Notes: generated by a model not told the origin, from the sequence alone. A stretch of DNA of 64,000 nt from Blautia faecicola (GCF_004123145.1 NZ_SDKC01000001.1:151501-215500), one strand, 5' to 3'; counted from the first letter of the stretch, positions 46,401 to 54,950 are shown. Made by a program: numbers and translations.

Positions 46401-48475
46401 ACGATTCCGGTCTTGCACTGGGAGCTGTCTTCGGAAAGATCACCGGCAGTGATTTTAAAAATCTGTTTGCGCTGAAACGGGCAGATGTCATGGGAAGAAC
46501 CCTGGTGGGAAGCTCCGGCGATTTCTCAGCGAGCGGTAAGTTCCTGAGTGAGAAAGAACTGAAGAGTGATGAGATCCTGAACAGCCTGAACGGTGGCGGA
46601 AACTGCTTCATTCACGATTATCTCGGCTTCCGCAACGGCTATCCGATGCTGAGCTGGGAGATGACACTGGATGATTTTAAGACGGGATCTATCACAGCTT
46701 TGAAAAATTCGGTACAGGAATCGGATTATACAGAAGAAAACTGGACAAAGGTACAGGCAATCCTTGAGGACGGTGCCGCACAGATCCGGAAAGCAGACAG
46801 CATGGAAGCGGTGGATGCGATCCGGACACAGACGCTGGCAGCCATTGGTGAGGTAGAGACAAAAGCGGGTACACAGGAGAGAAAATTACAGGAAGCAAAA
46901 GATGAGGCGATTGCGGTTCTGGAAAATTATGTGGATCTGAGTGTTTACCGGGAAGAAGAACAGAGCCAGATCCAGGCACTGATCGCCAATGCGAAGAAAT
47001 ATATCCTTCTGGCAGATTCCATCGAAGAGGTGGAACGGCACAGAGATGAGACAAGAGCAAAGATCGATCAGATCCCGGATGCATGGCAGTATTATGAACA
47101 GGTCAACATGGCTGCGGCTACACAGGTAGACAGTTATATCATGAATATCGGAGAAGTCATCTATACCTCTTATGTGAAAATCTCCATTCAGATCGCGAGA
47201 AATGCTTACGACAGTCTGACGGATGAACAGAAAGCGCTGGTAAGTACCTATCAGATCCTGTTAGATGCAGAAGCAGCATGGGCGCGTCTGGAAGAAGAAA
47301 ATAACTTTACAGAAGATGATATGGAACTGGCAGCACGGGTGGATGAACTGATCGCAGCGATCGGAACGGTAACGGAGGACAGCCAGGAAGCAATCGCAAC
47401 AGCGAGAAATGCTTACGACAGTCTGACGGACAAACAGAAGACGCTGGTTGCACATCCGGAGATTCTCCAGCAGGCAGAGGAAACCTATAACCAGATGAAA
47501 GCATCCGCGGTCGCATCTGCGATCGCCGGAATCGGTGAGGTGACACTGGACAAGAAAGAGCTGATTTTCGGTATTCAGGATCAATACGATGCACTTACCG
47601 ATCAGCAGAAAGCACTTGTCAAAGATTACGATGTTTTAAAACAGGCGATCACGAAATATAAGAATCTGGTTGTGGTTCAGCCGGTGATCGAGCAGATCAG
47701 GGAACTCGGCGGTGTGGAGAATGTAACACTGGACAGTAAGACGGCGATCCAGGCAGCGATCCAGGTATATAACAGCCTGACCGGAGATCAGCAGGAACTG
47801 GTGACGAATTATGATGTTCTGGAAGCCCTGGCTGCAGCGTATGATTCGCTGGCAGCGGTGGATCGTGTGATTCGGATGATCGATGCAATTGGTGTGGTAA
47901 GTCAGGCAAGTGGCTCTCAGATCCAGCAGGCGCGTGCAGCGTATGATGCACTGACTGTGGAGCAGCAGAAACAGATCACCAACCGTTCCACGCTGGAAAG
48001 TGCAGAAGCGGCTTATGCGGCACTGGAAAAACCACAGACCACGGTAGATACATCTACGGACCGTATCAAAGGAAACCAGGAATCTCTGGAGAGCCTGCGC
48101 CGTTCGAGAAGTGGTTCCTCTGCCTCCTCAAAAAATACAGAGACGCTGGAAGAAGCAGGTAAAAAAGGAAAAAATCAGTCAAAGAAGAAGGATACAGACG
48201 CAAAAGCCACAGAGGAAAACGAAGAGGCACTGGAAGAAGAGCAGGCAGAGACGGAAGATTCCAGTCTTCCGTCCTGGCTGGCAGATCAGCTGGATGTGGG
48301 AGCACAGAGTGAAGAGACAGAGAATACCCAGGAGACAGAAAAAACAGGAAAACATACTACGCTGCTGTTGGTTCTTCTGATCGTATTCGGAGCCTGTGTG
48401 ATCCTGACAGCCGGATTTGCAGTGGCACTGTATCAGGCTTCGAAGAAAAGAAAAGCAAGTCAGGTACATTATTAA
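43490..48475 (+). CDS. Giant GLUG-repeat surface protein with C-terminal membrane anchor
   Basis: 1661 residues. Signal peptide about 15-41. Two blocks of GLUG-like beta-helix repeats (about 45-480 and 690-1060, e.g. RYAGLFGVIDGGSVRNLTV, YCVGGIAGAVKSGAEI) both begin with a similar WDGVS..ELAWFA(D/E)QVN module. FIVAR-like helical segments separate and follow them. Five tandem helical repeats (about 1215-1520) contain (Y/A)xSLTxxQxxLV, for example ARNAYDSLTDEQKALV. A charged linker and a transmembrane helix (about 1622-1648) end the protein. I see no LPXTG. It is probably a long membrane-anchored rod that could raise partner domains through the wall; its ligand is unknown. Confidence 0.82.
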   Translation: MNREEKNTQRKRKGMRILAVLLMVVVTITSFPLLPDEVQAAAVERTWDGVSREIPEMDENGTYLIENGAELAWFADQVNSGNGSINGKLTNYIYLNRYNTSYKWVIIGDTIDHPYRGNFDGNGQKVVYMNAQISKEDQDRRYAGLFGVIDGGSVRNLTVLGKVFHGYGSYDSDGRNDQFYTGSGGVAGYLKNGTIVNCVNYTRTTMDGDALYRNAGGIAGICEGVISRCENYGKLSTTIVIAQNHIGGIVGLVSGATAQVTTSLNHATVQGYYCVGGIAGAVKSGAEITASANYGAVKGNSIIGGVAGRISTTGMYSNGSAKECGIYDVYNLGTVSGYGTTAGSEMGGIVGEAGYENWKQEVLPPMPVIERAYSVAITPGVSRNGAVIGYLLSGCYGTVYGITSGLYSPNVVGATNNRAVKILGEARTVSSDEMKSVTLLEKLGSAFTMSNAYDTDNQGYPKLVWQGLPSDILDKVDDAQLELNSWISENNKKKYGKNYTQIESLVKTYKEKLGAITSEEELDAVMEEAREKLKAVKPGVGQDTELAEAIDNGVIALEEYNKRLLKENPELTDRQKAEMENVLTTWKKKLETATSEEEVRTMVRDGKDALEEQLASFTADKKLEEVRANATETLTNYRATESYDVVWMHKIKLVRDKALDAIAKAETVAEVNSLLEQAKEDIDAVIDQIPEAGAWDGVSKTEPKTNENGVFQITSGSELAWFAEQVNQGQKDLCAELVNDISLGGKNWTPIGKSDARPFAGSFDGMGHTIRGLYLDVEDTYVGLFGKVTGGSGQKIQNLTVSGNIPVGGRVSYVAGIAARIVGNDSNDRVEITNCHSNVRICVTGIRTLDAGVGGIAGKAEYAKISNCSNGGSVKIASEGRGGLTYYTGGIAGVAASESRIEACSNTGEIWCAHAAGGLIGGALGKNPVCYSSYNTADVSGLYYAGGLCGVILSSSSDFGWCYTSGAVNLNDSGLALGAVFGKITGSDFKNLFALKRADVMGRTLVGSSGDFSASGKFLSEKELKSDEILNSLNGGGNCFIHDYLGFRNGYPMLSWEMTLDDFKTGSITALKNSVQESDYTEENWTKVQAILEDGAAQIRKADSMEAVDAIRTQTLAAIGEVETKAGTQERKLQEAKDEAIAVLENYVDLSVYREEEQSQIQALIANAKKYILLADSIEEVERHRDETRAKIDQIPDAWQYYEQVNMAAATQVDSYIMNIGEVIYTSYVKISIQIARNAYDSLTDEQKALVSTYQILLDAEAAWARLEEENNFTEDDMELAARVDELIAAIGTVTEDSQEAIATARNAYDSLTDKQKTLVAHPEILQQAEETYNQMKASAVASAIAGIGEVTLDKKELIFGIQDQYDALTDQQKALVKDYDVLKQAITKYKNLVVVQPVIEQIRELGGVENVTLDSKTAIQAAIQVYNSLTGDQQELVTNYDVLEALAAAYDSLAAVDRVIRMIDAIGVVSQASGSQIQQARAAYDALTVEQQKQITNRSTLESAEAAYAALEKPQTTVDTSTDRIKGNQESLESLRRSRSGSSASSKNTETLEEAGKKGKNQSKKKDTDAKATEENEEALEEEQAETEDSSLPSWLADQLDVGAQSEETENTQETEKTGKHTTLLLVLLIVFGACVILTAGFAVALYQASKKRKASQVHY

Positions 48476-48490
48476 AAAGAGGAGAAAAGA

Positions 48491-49882
48491 ATGAAGAAAA
48501 GTTGCGGAAAAAAATTATGGAGAGCCTGCGCCGGCATTTTGCTGGCACTGGCTGTCTGGATCACGGCGGCACCGTATGCGGTCGCAGCAGAGACAACCGG
48601 AGATGCTAAAAGTCAGGCACAGGAGATCCGTCAGATCCAGGATAACATTGTTTCCTGGAAAGCAGGAACGGAAGGAGAAAAACAGCTGCTTGTCGGAGAT
48701 CTGCTGGATGGAGCGGGCAGCCCGGGAAGTGACTGGTATGCATTTACCATCGCCCGTATGGGAGAAGAGAAAGAGAATCAGGCGGCTTATCTGAGCCGGC
48801 TGCAGGATGCAGTGGAAAACGTATATGCTGATCTGGAAGACAGCAAAACCAGATATCGTTTATCTGACATTCACAGAATGGCACTTACCGTCATGGCCTG
48901 TGGTGGTGATCCGGAAAACTTCGGAACCGATCCGGACGGCAATCCCATCAATCTGATCCGGGATACCGTATGGAACAGTCTCTGGGGTGATCCGGGAGAT
49001 CAGGGGATCAACGGTTATATCTGGGCACTTCTGACCATCGATGCAAAAAATTATCAGGAACCGGAAGGGGCAGAATGGACCAGGGATAAGATTATCAGTG
49101 AATTGCTCTCAAGACAGCTGGCAGACGGAGGATTTGGTCTTGTGAAGACAGACCCTTCCGATGTCGATCTGACTTCGATGACACTGACAGCGCTGGCTCC
49201 TTATCAGGGACAGGATAAAACGTATACCGTTGTGAATATCGTAACCAATAAAGAAGAAACTGTTACTGTAGATGAAGTGGCAGAACAGGCTTTTGCCTGC
49301 CTCAGCAAGCTGCAGAGCGATGACGGAAGCATGCTGACTTATGGAGCACGTACTTCGGAAAGTACAAGCTGGGCCATGCTTGCTCTGGCCTCCTGGGGAA
49401 AAGATATCTACACAGACAAAGATTTTATCCAGGATGGCAACAACCTGCTGGATGGACAGAAAGCATTCGCACTTTCGGATGGCAGTATGATCCACGGACT
49501 GGACGGAGACGAGGAAGAAACCACCGGAAACAATATGGCAGGTTATCAGGCTCTGTATGGTCTGGAAGCGGTATACCGTTACAAGGAAGACCAGAACCGT
49601 CTGTTTGACCTGACGGATGCAGAGACGGTTTCAGAAGATGAGATCAACGCAGCAGGAGAAAAACTTCCGGAACTGAAAGAAGAGGATCAGTCAGATGCAA
49701 GATCGGGAGAAGAAGTAAAAGATGCGGTAAATAACAGAACCCTGTATCTGACGGCCGCCATTGCCGCAGCCGTGGTACTTGTGGTTGTGATCTTCCTGAC
49801 AGCTCTTTTAAAAGACGGAAAGAGAAAGAGAAAAGCGGCGGATGCGATGGATGACGATGATACAGACGATGATGAGTGGTAA
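48491..49882 (+). CDS. Membrane-anchored alpha/alpha-barrel protein resembling the intrinsic factor alpha domain
   Basis: 463 residues. A signal peptide ends at AVAAE (about 35). The main domain (about 40-370) is helical with repeat-like signatures of the alpha6/alpha6 toroid shared by prenyltransferases, terpene cyclases and the cobalamin-binding alpha domain: INGYIWALLTIDAKNY, LADGGFGLVKTDPSDVDLTS, DDGSMLTYG and STSWAMLALASWG. The terpene-cyclase DxDD acid motif is not evident. A transmembrane helix (about 415-440) and an acidic tail end the protein. The gene is followed 15 bp later by a DUF4430 gene; alpha barrel plus beta domain is exactly the two-domain plan of intrinsic factor/transcobalamin. 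Confidence 0.78.
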   Translation: MKKSCGKKLWRACAGILLALAVWITAAPYAVAAETTGDAKSQAQEIRQIQDNIVSWKAGTEGEKQLLVGDLLDGAGSPGSDWYAFTIARMGEEKENQAAYLSRLQDAVENVYADLEDSKTRYRLSDIHRMALTVMACGGDPENFGTDPDGNPINLIRDTVWNSLWGDPGDQGINGYIWALLTIDAKNYQEPEGAEWTRDKIISELLSRQLADGGFGLVKTDPSDVDLTSMTLTALAPYQGQDKTYTVVNIVTNKEETVTVDEVAEQAFACLSKLQSDDGSMLTYGARTSESTSWAMLALASWGKDIYTDKDFIQDGNNLLDGQKAFALSDGSMIHGLDGDEEETTGNNMAGYQALYGLEAVYRYKEDQNRLFDLTDAETVSEDEINAAGEKLPELKEEDQSDARSGEEVKDAVNNRTLYLTAAIAAAVVLVVVIFLTALLKDGKRKRKAADAMDDDDTDDDEW

Positions 49883-49897
49883 GGACGAAGGCAGAGA

Positions 49898-50527
49898 ATG
49901 AAAAAAAATATTCTTATGATCGGGTTCCTTCTGTTAATGGCAGTGCTTTTTCTGAAAGGAACCAAAATTCAGTCGGTAGATGAGTATTATCTGACCCATA
50001 TGGAAGATATTCAGGAGGATTCTGAGACGGTGACGATCAGTATCCGCTGTGATACTCTGCGGGAGTCGGAAAACTGGAAAAACCTGAAAAAACAGCTGCA
50101 GGACGAAAAATATGTTCCGGAAGATGGCGTGATCCTGAAAGAGACGACCTGTGTGCTTCGGAAAGGGGATACCGTTTTCGATATTCTCAAACGGGCATGC
50201 AGATACCATCAGATTCAGATGGAGTACAACGGACCGGATACCAATGTATACAGTACCGTTATGATTAAGGGAATTAACTATCTGTATGAGTTTTCCTGTG
50301 GCGATCTTTCAGGATGGATGTATAAAGTGAACGGAAAGTTTCCCGGCAAAGGCTGCAGCAGTTATAAGCTGAAAGATAAAGATAAGATTGAATGGGTCTA
50401 TACCTGTGATCTTGGAAAAGATGTGGGGGACGATTATCAGGAAAAAGCCCAAAAACAGATGAAACAAAGAAAAGAATATGATAAAAATAAAGATCATACG
50501 GTGGAGAAGGAGGGAGAAGCGGAATGA
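49898..50527 (+). CDS. DUF4430 (transcobalamin beta-like) membrane-anchored protein
   Basis: 209 residues. An N-terminal hydrophobic helix (about 4-20) serves as signal or anchor. The DUF4430 domain is at about 80-175: KGDTVFDILKRACRYHQIQM, SCGDLSGWMYKVNGKFPGKG and KDKDKIEWVYTCDLGKDVG. This fold forms one side of the cobalamin pocket in intrinsic factor. The tail is charged. The stop overlaps the ECF T-component start (ATGA), coupling it directly to the transporter, so it may hand ligand to the importer. Confidence 0.85.
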   Translation: MKKNILMIGFLLLMAVLFLKGTKIQSVDEYYLTHMEDIQEDSETVTISIRCDTLRESENWKNLKKQLQDEKYVPEDGVILKETTCVLRKGDTVFDILKRACRYHQIQMEYNGPDTNVYSTVMIKGINYLYEFSCGDLSGWMYKVNGKFPGKGCSSYKLKDKDKIEWVYTCDLGKDVGDDYQEKAQKQMKQRKEYDKNKDHTVEKEGEAE

Positions 50528-51405
50528 CGGGATTTGGAAGTTTTCATCCGGCAGTATTATTTATCTATTATGTGCTTGCACTGGTATTTTCAATGATCAG
50601 TATGCATCCGCTTCTTGCACTGGCATCTCTGTGTGGATCTTTTCTGTTCTATGCTTTTTTAAACGGGGGGAGGAAAACACTCTCCCAGTTTTTTTTCTGC
50701 GTCGGTATGTTTGTGATCATGGCGGGGATCAATGCGATGTATGTACATAACGGAGAGACGATTCTGTTTTTCATGAACGACAATCCGATCACATTGGAAG
50801 CACTGATCTACGGAGTGGTAAGTTCTGTGATGCTGGTCAGTGTGCTGATGTGGTGCAGCTGTTACAGCGTGATCCTGACGACAGACAAGTTTCTGTATCT
50901 GTTTGGCAAGACGGTACCGAAACTGGGGCTGATCCTTTCGATGGCTTTTCGAATGATTCCGCTGTTTCAGCTTCAGTCAAAGAAAATCCGGCAGTCACAG
51001 AAATCAATGGGACTGTATGCGACGGATGCCGTGGTTGACAAGGCGGGCGGAAGTTTCCGGGTCTTTGATTCCCTGCTGACCTGGTCGATGGAAAATGCTG
51101 TGGATACCGCGGATGCCATGAAGGCGAGAGGATATGGGTTGAAGGGACGAACGAATTTTTCGCTCTTTCGTTTTCGAAGAAGAGACGGGATTATGCTGGG
51201 CGTGATGGCTTTCTTTACTGCAGTGATTGTCGGCTGTTTTGCCCTTGGAGGATTTTCATTTTATTATTATCCGTATGTAGCAAAGATGCAGACCACACCG
51301 GTGGCGATTGTCGGATATGCAGCGGTATTTTTATTTTTACTACTGCCGGGTGCAGTGGAGGGAGAGAGGAAAATGTCATGGCATTACTGGAAGTCAAAAA
51401 TCTGA
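50524..51405 (+). CDS. ECF transporter transmembrane T component
   Basis: 293 residues with about six to seven transmembrane segments and a cytoplasmic helical region. The coupling motif is VDTADAMKARGYGLKGRTNF, containing the Ala-Arg-Gly signature that contacts the ATPase grooves (EcfT/CbiQ family). The end overlaps the ATPase gene by 28 bp. Its position directly upstream of its own ATPase and S component marks a dedicated (group I-like) ECF system. Confidence 0.9.
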   Translation: MTGFGSFHPAVLFIYYVLALVFSMISMHPLLALASLCGSFLFYAFLNGGRKTLSQFFFCVGMFVIMAGINAMYVHNGETILFFMNDNPITLEALIYGVVSSVMLVSVLMWCSCYSVILTTDKFLYLFGKTVPKLGLILSMAFRMIPLFQLQSKKIRQSQKSMGLYATDAVVDKAGGSFRVFDSLLTWSMENAVDTADAMKARGYGLKGRTNFSLFRFRRRDGIMLGVMAFFTAVIVGCFALGGFSFYYYPYVAKMQTTPVAIVGYAAVFLFLLLPGAVEGERKMSWHYWKSKI

Positions 51406-53090
51406 GTTTTACATATCCACGGCAGCCGAAGGATACAACAGAGCCAAAACCGGCGCTTTCCGGTGTATCGCTGGATATCCGGAGGGGAGAGTTTATGGTG
51501 CTGTGCGGGGCATCAGGCTGTGGAAAAAGTACGCTGCTGCGGCTTTTGAAACGGGAGCTTGCACCGGAAGGAGAAAAAAGCGGAGAGATCATCTTCTGCG
51601 GAAAGGAACAGAGCACACTCTCAGAGAGGGAAGCTGCCTGTGAGATCGGATATGTATTACAGAATCCGGAGAACCAGATCGTGACGGACAAGGTCTGGCA
51701 TGAACTGGCTTTCGGTCTGGAAAATATGGGAGTACCGACACCGGTGATCCGCAGAAGAGTGGCAGAGATGGCATGCTTTTTCGGCATCGATGACTGGTTT
51801 CGGAAAAAGACGACAGAGTTGTCCGGTGGTCAGAAACAATTGCTGAATCTTGCATCGATTCTTTCCATGCAGCCAAAACTGCTGATCCTGGATGAGCCGA
51901 CCAGCCAGCTGGATCCGATTGCAGCTTCGGACTTTATCCATACGCTGTCAAAGATCAACAAAGAACTGGGACTGACGATTCTTTTAACGGAGCATCGGTT
52001 GGAAGAAGTATTTCCACTGGCAGATCGGGTAGCCGTGATGGATCAGGGAAAACTCCTTTTTGTGGAGTCGCCGAGACAGGCGGGACATGAACTGAAAAAA
52101 TTCGATCCCAACCATCGGATGCTTCTGGGACTGCCAAGTGCGGTAAGAATCTACCAGGGACTGGATGCGGAGGATGTGACCTGTCCGCTGACGGTCCGGG
52201 ATGGCAGAAATTTTATCGAGGAAAATTATAACAATACCATTACCAGACTGGAGAGGGAGCCGGAGAAAAAAGAAGAAAAAGACCGACCGATCGCCATGCG
52301 GATGAAAGACATCTGTTTTCGGTATGAAAAAGAGGAGCCGGATGTGCTGGACCATGTGGCGCTGACGCTGTATGAGGGGGAAGTGGTAAGCCTCCTCGGT
52401 GGAAACGGTGCGGGAAAAACCACGCTGTTAAGTGTGATCTCCGGCACGAACCGTCCGTATTACGGAAAAATCGAAGTGTTTGGAAAACGACTGCAGAAGT
52501 ACAGGGGAAAAGAACTGTATATCCGAAAACTTGCATCACTGCCGCAGAACCCGCAGACGGTATTTCTGAAGATGACCGTGCGGGAAGATTATGAGGAACT
52601 TGCGAAAGTTCTGGGATGTAAAAAATCAGAGCTGAAAGATAAGATTCAGGCGGTGGCACAGCAGCTTGAGATCACGCATCTTCTGGAGCGTCATCCGTAT
52701 GATCTGAGCGGAGGAGAGCAGCAGAGAGCGGCGATCGGCAAGGTGCTTCTTCTGGAACCGAGACTGTTGCTCCTAGATGAGCCTACGAAGGGGATTGATG
52801 CCTGGTCGAAGCGGCAGCTGGGAAATCTGCTGAAAGATCTGCGCGGACAGGGGATCACGGTTCTGATGGTTACGCATGATGTGGAATTTGCAGCGGAAGT
52901 TTCTGACCGGTGCGGGCTGTTTTTCGATCATGAGATCACATCGGTGGATACCCCGGAAGAATTTTTCTGTAACAACAATTACTATACGACTGCGGCAAAC
53001 CGGATCTCGCGGCAGCAGTATGAAAATGCTATTACCTGTGAGGAGGTGATCGAACTGTGCAGACAGAACGGAAGGAAATCTATTCGATAA
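51378..53090 (+). CDS. ECF transporter fused double ATPase (A-A')
   Basis: 570 residues holding two ABC domains. The first has GASGCGKST, LSGGQKQ and LLILDEPTSQLDP. The second (from about 310) has GGNGAGKTT, LSGGEQQRAAIGKVLL and LLLLDEPTKGID. Both halves look catalytically complete. Fusion removes the need for two genes and energises the T and S partners. The start overlaps ecfT, and the end overlaps the S component by 34 bp. Confidence 0.93.
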   Translation: MALLEVKNLSFTYPRQPKDTTEPKPALSGVSLDIRRGEFMVLCGASGCGKSTLLRLLKRELAPEGEKSGEIIFCGKEQSTLSEREAACEIGYVLQNPENQIVTDKVWHELAFGLENMGVPTPVIRRRVAEMACFFGIDDWFRKKTTELSGGQKQLLNLASILSMQPKLLILDEPTSQLDPIAASDFIHTLSKINKELGLTILLTEHRLEEVFPLADRVAVMDQGKLLFVESPRQAGHELKKFDPNHRMLLGLPSAVRIYQGLDAEDVTCPLTVRDGRNFIEENYNNTITRLEREPEKKEEKDRPIAMRMKDICFRYEKEEPDVLDHVALTLYEGEVVSLLGGNGAGKTTLLSVISGTNRPYYGKIEVFGKRLQKYRGKELYIRKLASLPQNPQTVFLKMTVREDYEELAKVLGCKKSELKDKIQAVAQQLEITHLLERHPYDLSGGEQQRAAIGKVLLLEPRLLLLDEPTKGIDAWSKRQLGNLLKDLRGQGITVLMVTHDVEFAAEVSDRCGLFFDHEITSVDTPEEFFCNNNYYTTAANRISRQQYENAITCEEVIELCRQNGRKSIR

Positions 53091-53767
53091 GACGGGAATT
53101 TGGCTGGCTGTTTCTGGTGGCTGGTGTGGCGGGAATCGTTTTCATGGGTGTACTTTTATTCCGGCAGAGGCGGTATAATCTGATCTCGGCTGTGATCACG
53201 TTGTTCGCTTGTCTGCCGTTCTATTTTGCCTACGAGAAACGGGAGGGCAGTATCCGCCGGATGGTGATGCTGGCGGTGATGACGACGATGACGGTAACCG
53301 GACGGTGTGTGTTTGCGCCGGTTCCTTATTTTAAACCGACGATTTCAATCGTGATCCTGTCCGGGCTTTATATGGGACCGGAAGCCGGTTTTCTGGTAGG
53401 ATCGCTGTCCGCGGTAATCTCCAATATTTTCTTCGGACAGGGACCCTGGACACCGTTTCAGATGCTGACCTGGGGAATTATCGCCATGATTCCGGGGCTT
53501 CCGATTTTCCGGAAAACACTCCGGCACCGGATTCCGCTGGTTTTATATGGAATCTTCGCAGGGATGGCATATTCCTGGCTGATGGATATCTGGACGGCGA
53601 TCAGCTGGTACGGATCCTTTACCTGGGAGGGTTACCGGGCAGCGCTGATCTCTGCGATTCCGGTTGTTGTGGTATACTGTATCTCGAATGTTATATTTCT
53701 GATGATTCTGTTAAAGCCGATCGGAGAAAAACTGGAACGGATTCAGATCAAACATGGGATTTTCTGA
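53057..53767 (+). CDS. ECF transporter substrate-specific S component, predicted corrinoid type
   Basis: 236 residues. The start is GTG 53057, after AGGAGGTGATC and inside the ATPase gene. About six transmembrane helices. YFKPTISIVILSGLYMGPEA, FLVGSLSAVISNIFFGQG and PWTPFQMLTWGIIAMIPG match the S-component subgroup that includes predicted cobalamin transporters (CbrT-like), although substrate assignment from sequence is imperfect. Control by B12 riboswitches and company with DUF4430 proteins make a corrinoid the most likely substrate. Confidence 0.85.
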   Translation: MQTERKEIYSIRREFGWLFLVAGVAGIVFMGVLLFRQRRYNLISAVITLFACLPFYFAYEKREGSIRRMVMLAVMTTMTVTGRCVFAPVPYFKPTISIVILSGLYMGPEAGFLVGSLSAVISNIFFGQGPWTPFQMLTWGIIAMIPGLPIFRKTLRHRIPLVLYGIFAGMAYSWLMDIWTAISWYGSFTWEGYRAALISAIPVVVVYCISNVIFLMILLKPIGEKLERIQIKHGIF

Positions 53768-53789
53768 TAAAAGAATGGGGGAGAACATA

Positions 53790-54536
53790 ATGATTTATGT
53801 CAGTCATCTGCTACGGGATGAAGAGATGAAAGAACTGGTGGAAGAATTGCAGGTGGGGGTGGAAAGCATTGAGTTTTCCATCTCCGAGAATTTGGATCAT
53901 CTCTCTGAATATATCAAAACGTACAGAAAGCGTTTACAATTTATCGGAACCAGGGAGCTTACGCTTCACGGTCCGTTTCTGGATCTGAACCCGGTTGCAT
54001 ATGATTCCCGGGTGCGGCGGGTGACGATGGAGCGGTTTATCCAGTGCTACGAGGCGGCACAGGAACTGGGTGCAAAGAAGATCGTCTACCATACTTGTTA
54101 CCATCCGGGCATCTATTTTCTGATCGGCTGGGCGGAACGTATGGAGGAATTTTTTCATGAATTTCTTGCGGATCGAAAAGATATTTCCATCGTTCTGGAA
54201 AATGTCTTCGACCGGGAATGGGAACCGATCCTGGAGGTCAAACAGAGGCTCCCGGAACCAAACTTTTCCCTGTGCCTGGACATCGGTCACGCCCACTGCA
54301 TGTCTCCACATCCGGTAGAAGAATGGGCGCAGAAACTGGCAGGAGAGATCACCCATCTCCACGTTCACGACAACCACGGAGAACGGGACGAACACCTTGG
54401 CCTGGGAAAAGGAACCATCCCGGTGCGGGAGGTGCTGAAGAACTTTCAGGGGAGAGAGGACTGCACATATACGATCGAATGTAATACAAAAGAAGATGTA
54501 CGGATGTCCTGCAGGATGCTGCGGGAGATTCTGTGA
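53790..54536 (+). CDS. AP endonuclease 2-fold TIM-barrel protein, candidate CbiR-type cobamide remodelling enzyme
   Basis: ATG 53790 follows GGGGGAGAAC; the upstream in-frame start lacks support. 248 residues of the AP_endonuc_2 superfamily, with metal-ligand segments LTLHGPF, YHTCYHPG, IVLENVFD, LCLDIGHAHC, HLHVHDNHGERDEH and YTIECN. Generic annotation would be sugar phosphate isomerase/epimerase. CbiR, the cobamide hydrolase described in Akkermansia, belongs to this superfamily, and this gene is the last one of a B12-controlled uptake operon. A remodelling role is therefore reasonable but is inference. Confidence 0.85.
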   Translation: MIYVSHLLRDEEMKELVEELQVGVESIEFSISENLDHLSEYIKTYRKRLQFIGTRELTLHGPFLDLNPVAYDSRVRRVTMERFIQCYEAAQELGAKKIVYHTCYHPGIYFLIGWAERMEEFFHEFLADRKDISIVLENVFDREWEPILEVKQRLPEPNFSLCLDIGHAHCMSPHPVEEWAQKLAGEITHLHVHDNHGERDEHLGLGKGTIPVREVLKNFQGREDCTYTIECNTKEDVRMSCRMLREIL

Positions 54537-54544
54537 ATAAGTGT

Positions 54545-54604
54545 AAAGGCTTTGCTGACAGACGAAAAAGGGAGAAATCCCCGGTGGTCAGCAAAGCTTT
54601 TTTG
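54545..54604 (+). terminator. Terminator of the 28-kb B12-controlled operon
   Basis: AAAGGCTTTGCTGAC (54545-54559) pairs with GTCAGCAAAGCTTT (54587-54600), followed by a T-run. Confidence 0.9.
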
Positions 54605-54950
54605 TTTGTGCGGGGGAGGGGTAAGAAGAAAATATCAATGGACAATACCGGAGGGATATGCTAGGATAAAACCAAGCATAGTATTTCATTTCAGAGAATT
54701 TCAAATCAAATCTAAAAAATCAAAATTCCAAATCAGGAAATATCTCCATGCTTAATTAAAAATTGAAAAATAGCAGAGAGATGAAGCATGTCTGTATGTA
54801 GAAGGATTCGTTCTGAGAATCTGGTTATATTCTTTTGGTCCTATATAAGAAAAGAAAGTTGCAGCTGTGAAAGGGTGGAACAGTTGCAGAACAATATACA
54901 CAAGTAAGCATATACATGAGAAAATCTCCTGCGTAAAAAGGAGGTTTTGT
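54605..54950. other. Gene-free AT-rich spacer
   Basis: I see no gene, tRNA or strong repeat here. The only clear signal is the AAGGAGG at about 54938 serving the next gene. Confidence 0.5.

Noticed and set aside
48491-49882. Active terpene cyclase or prenyltransferase
   Set aside because: The barrel signatures are present but I see no DxDD acid motif or isoprenoid genes nearby, and the protein is secreted; a binding role fits better.
54867-54950. Upstream ATG start for the Rpn-like gene
   Set aside because: The 28 extra residues are Cys/Lys/His-rich and unlike the family; GTG 54951 has a strong ribosome site.
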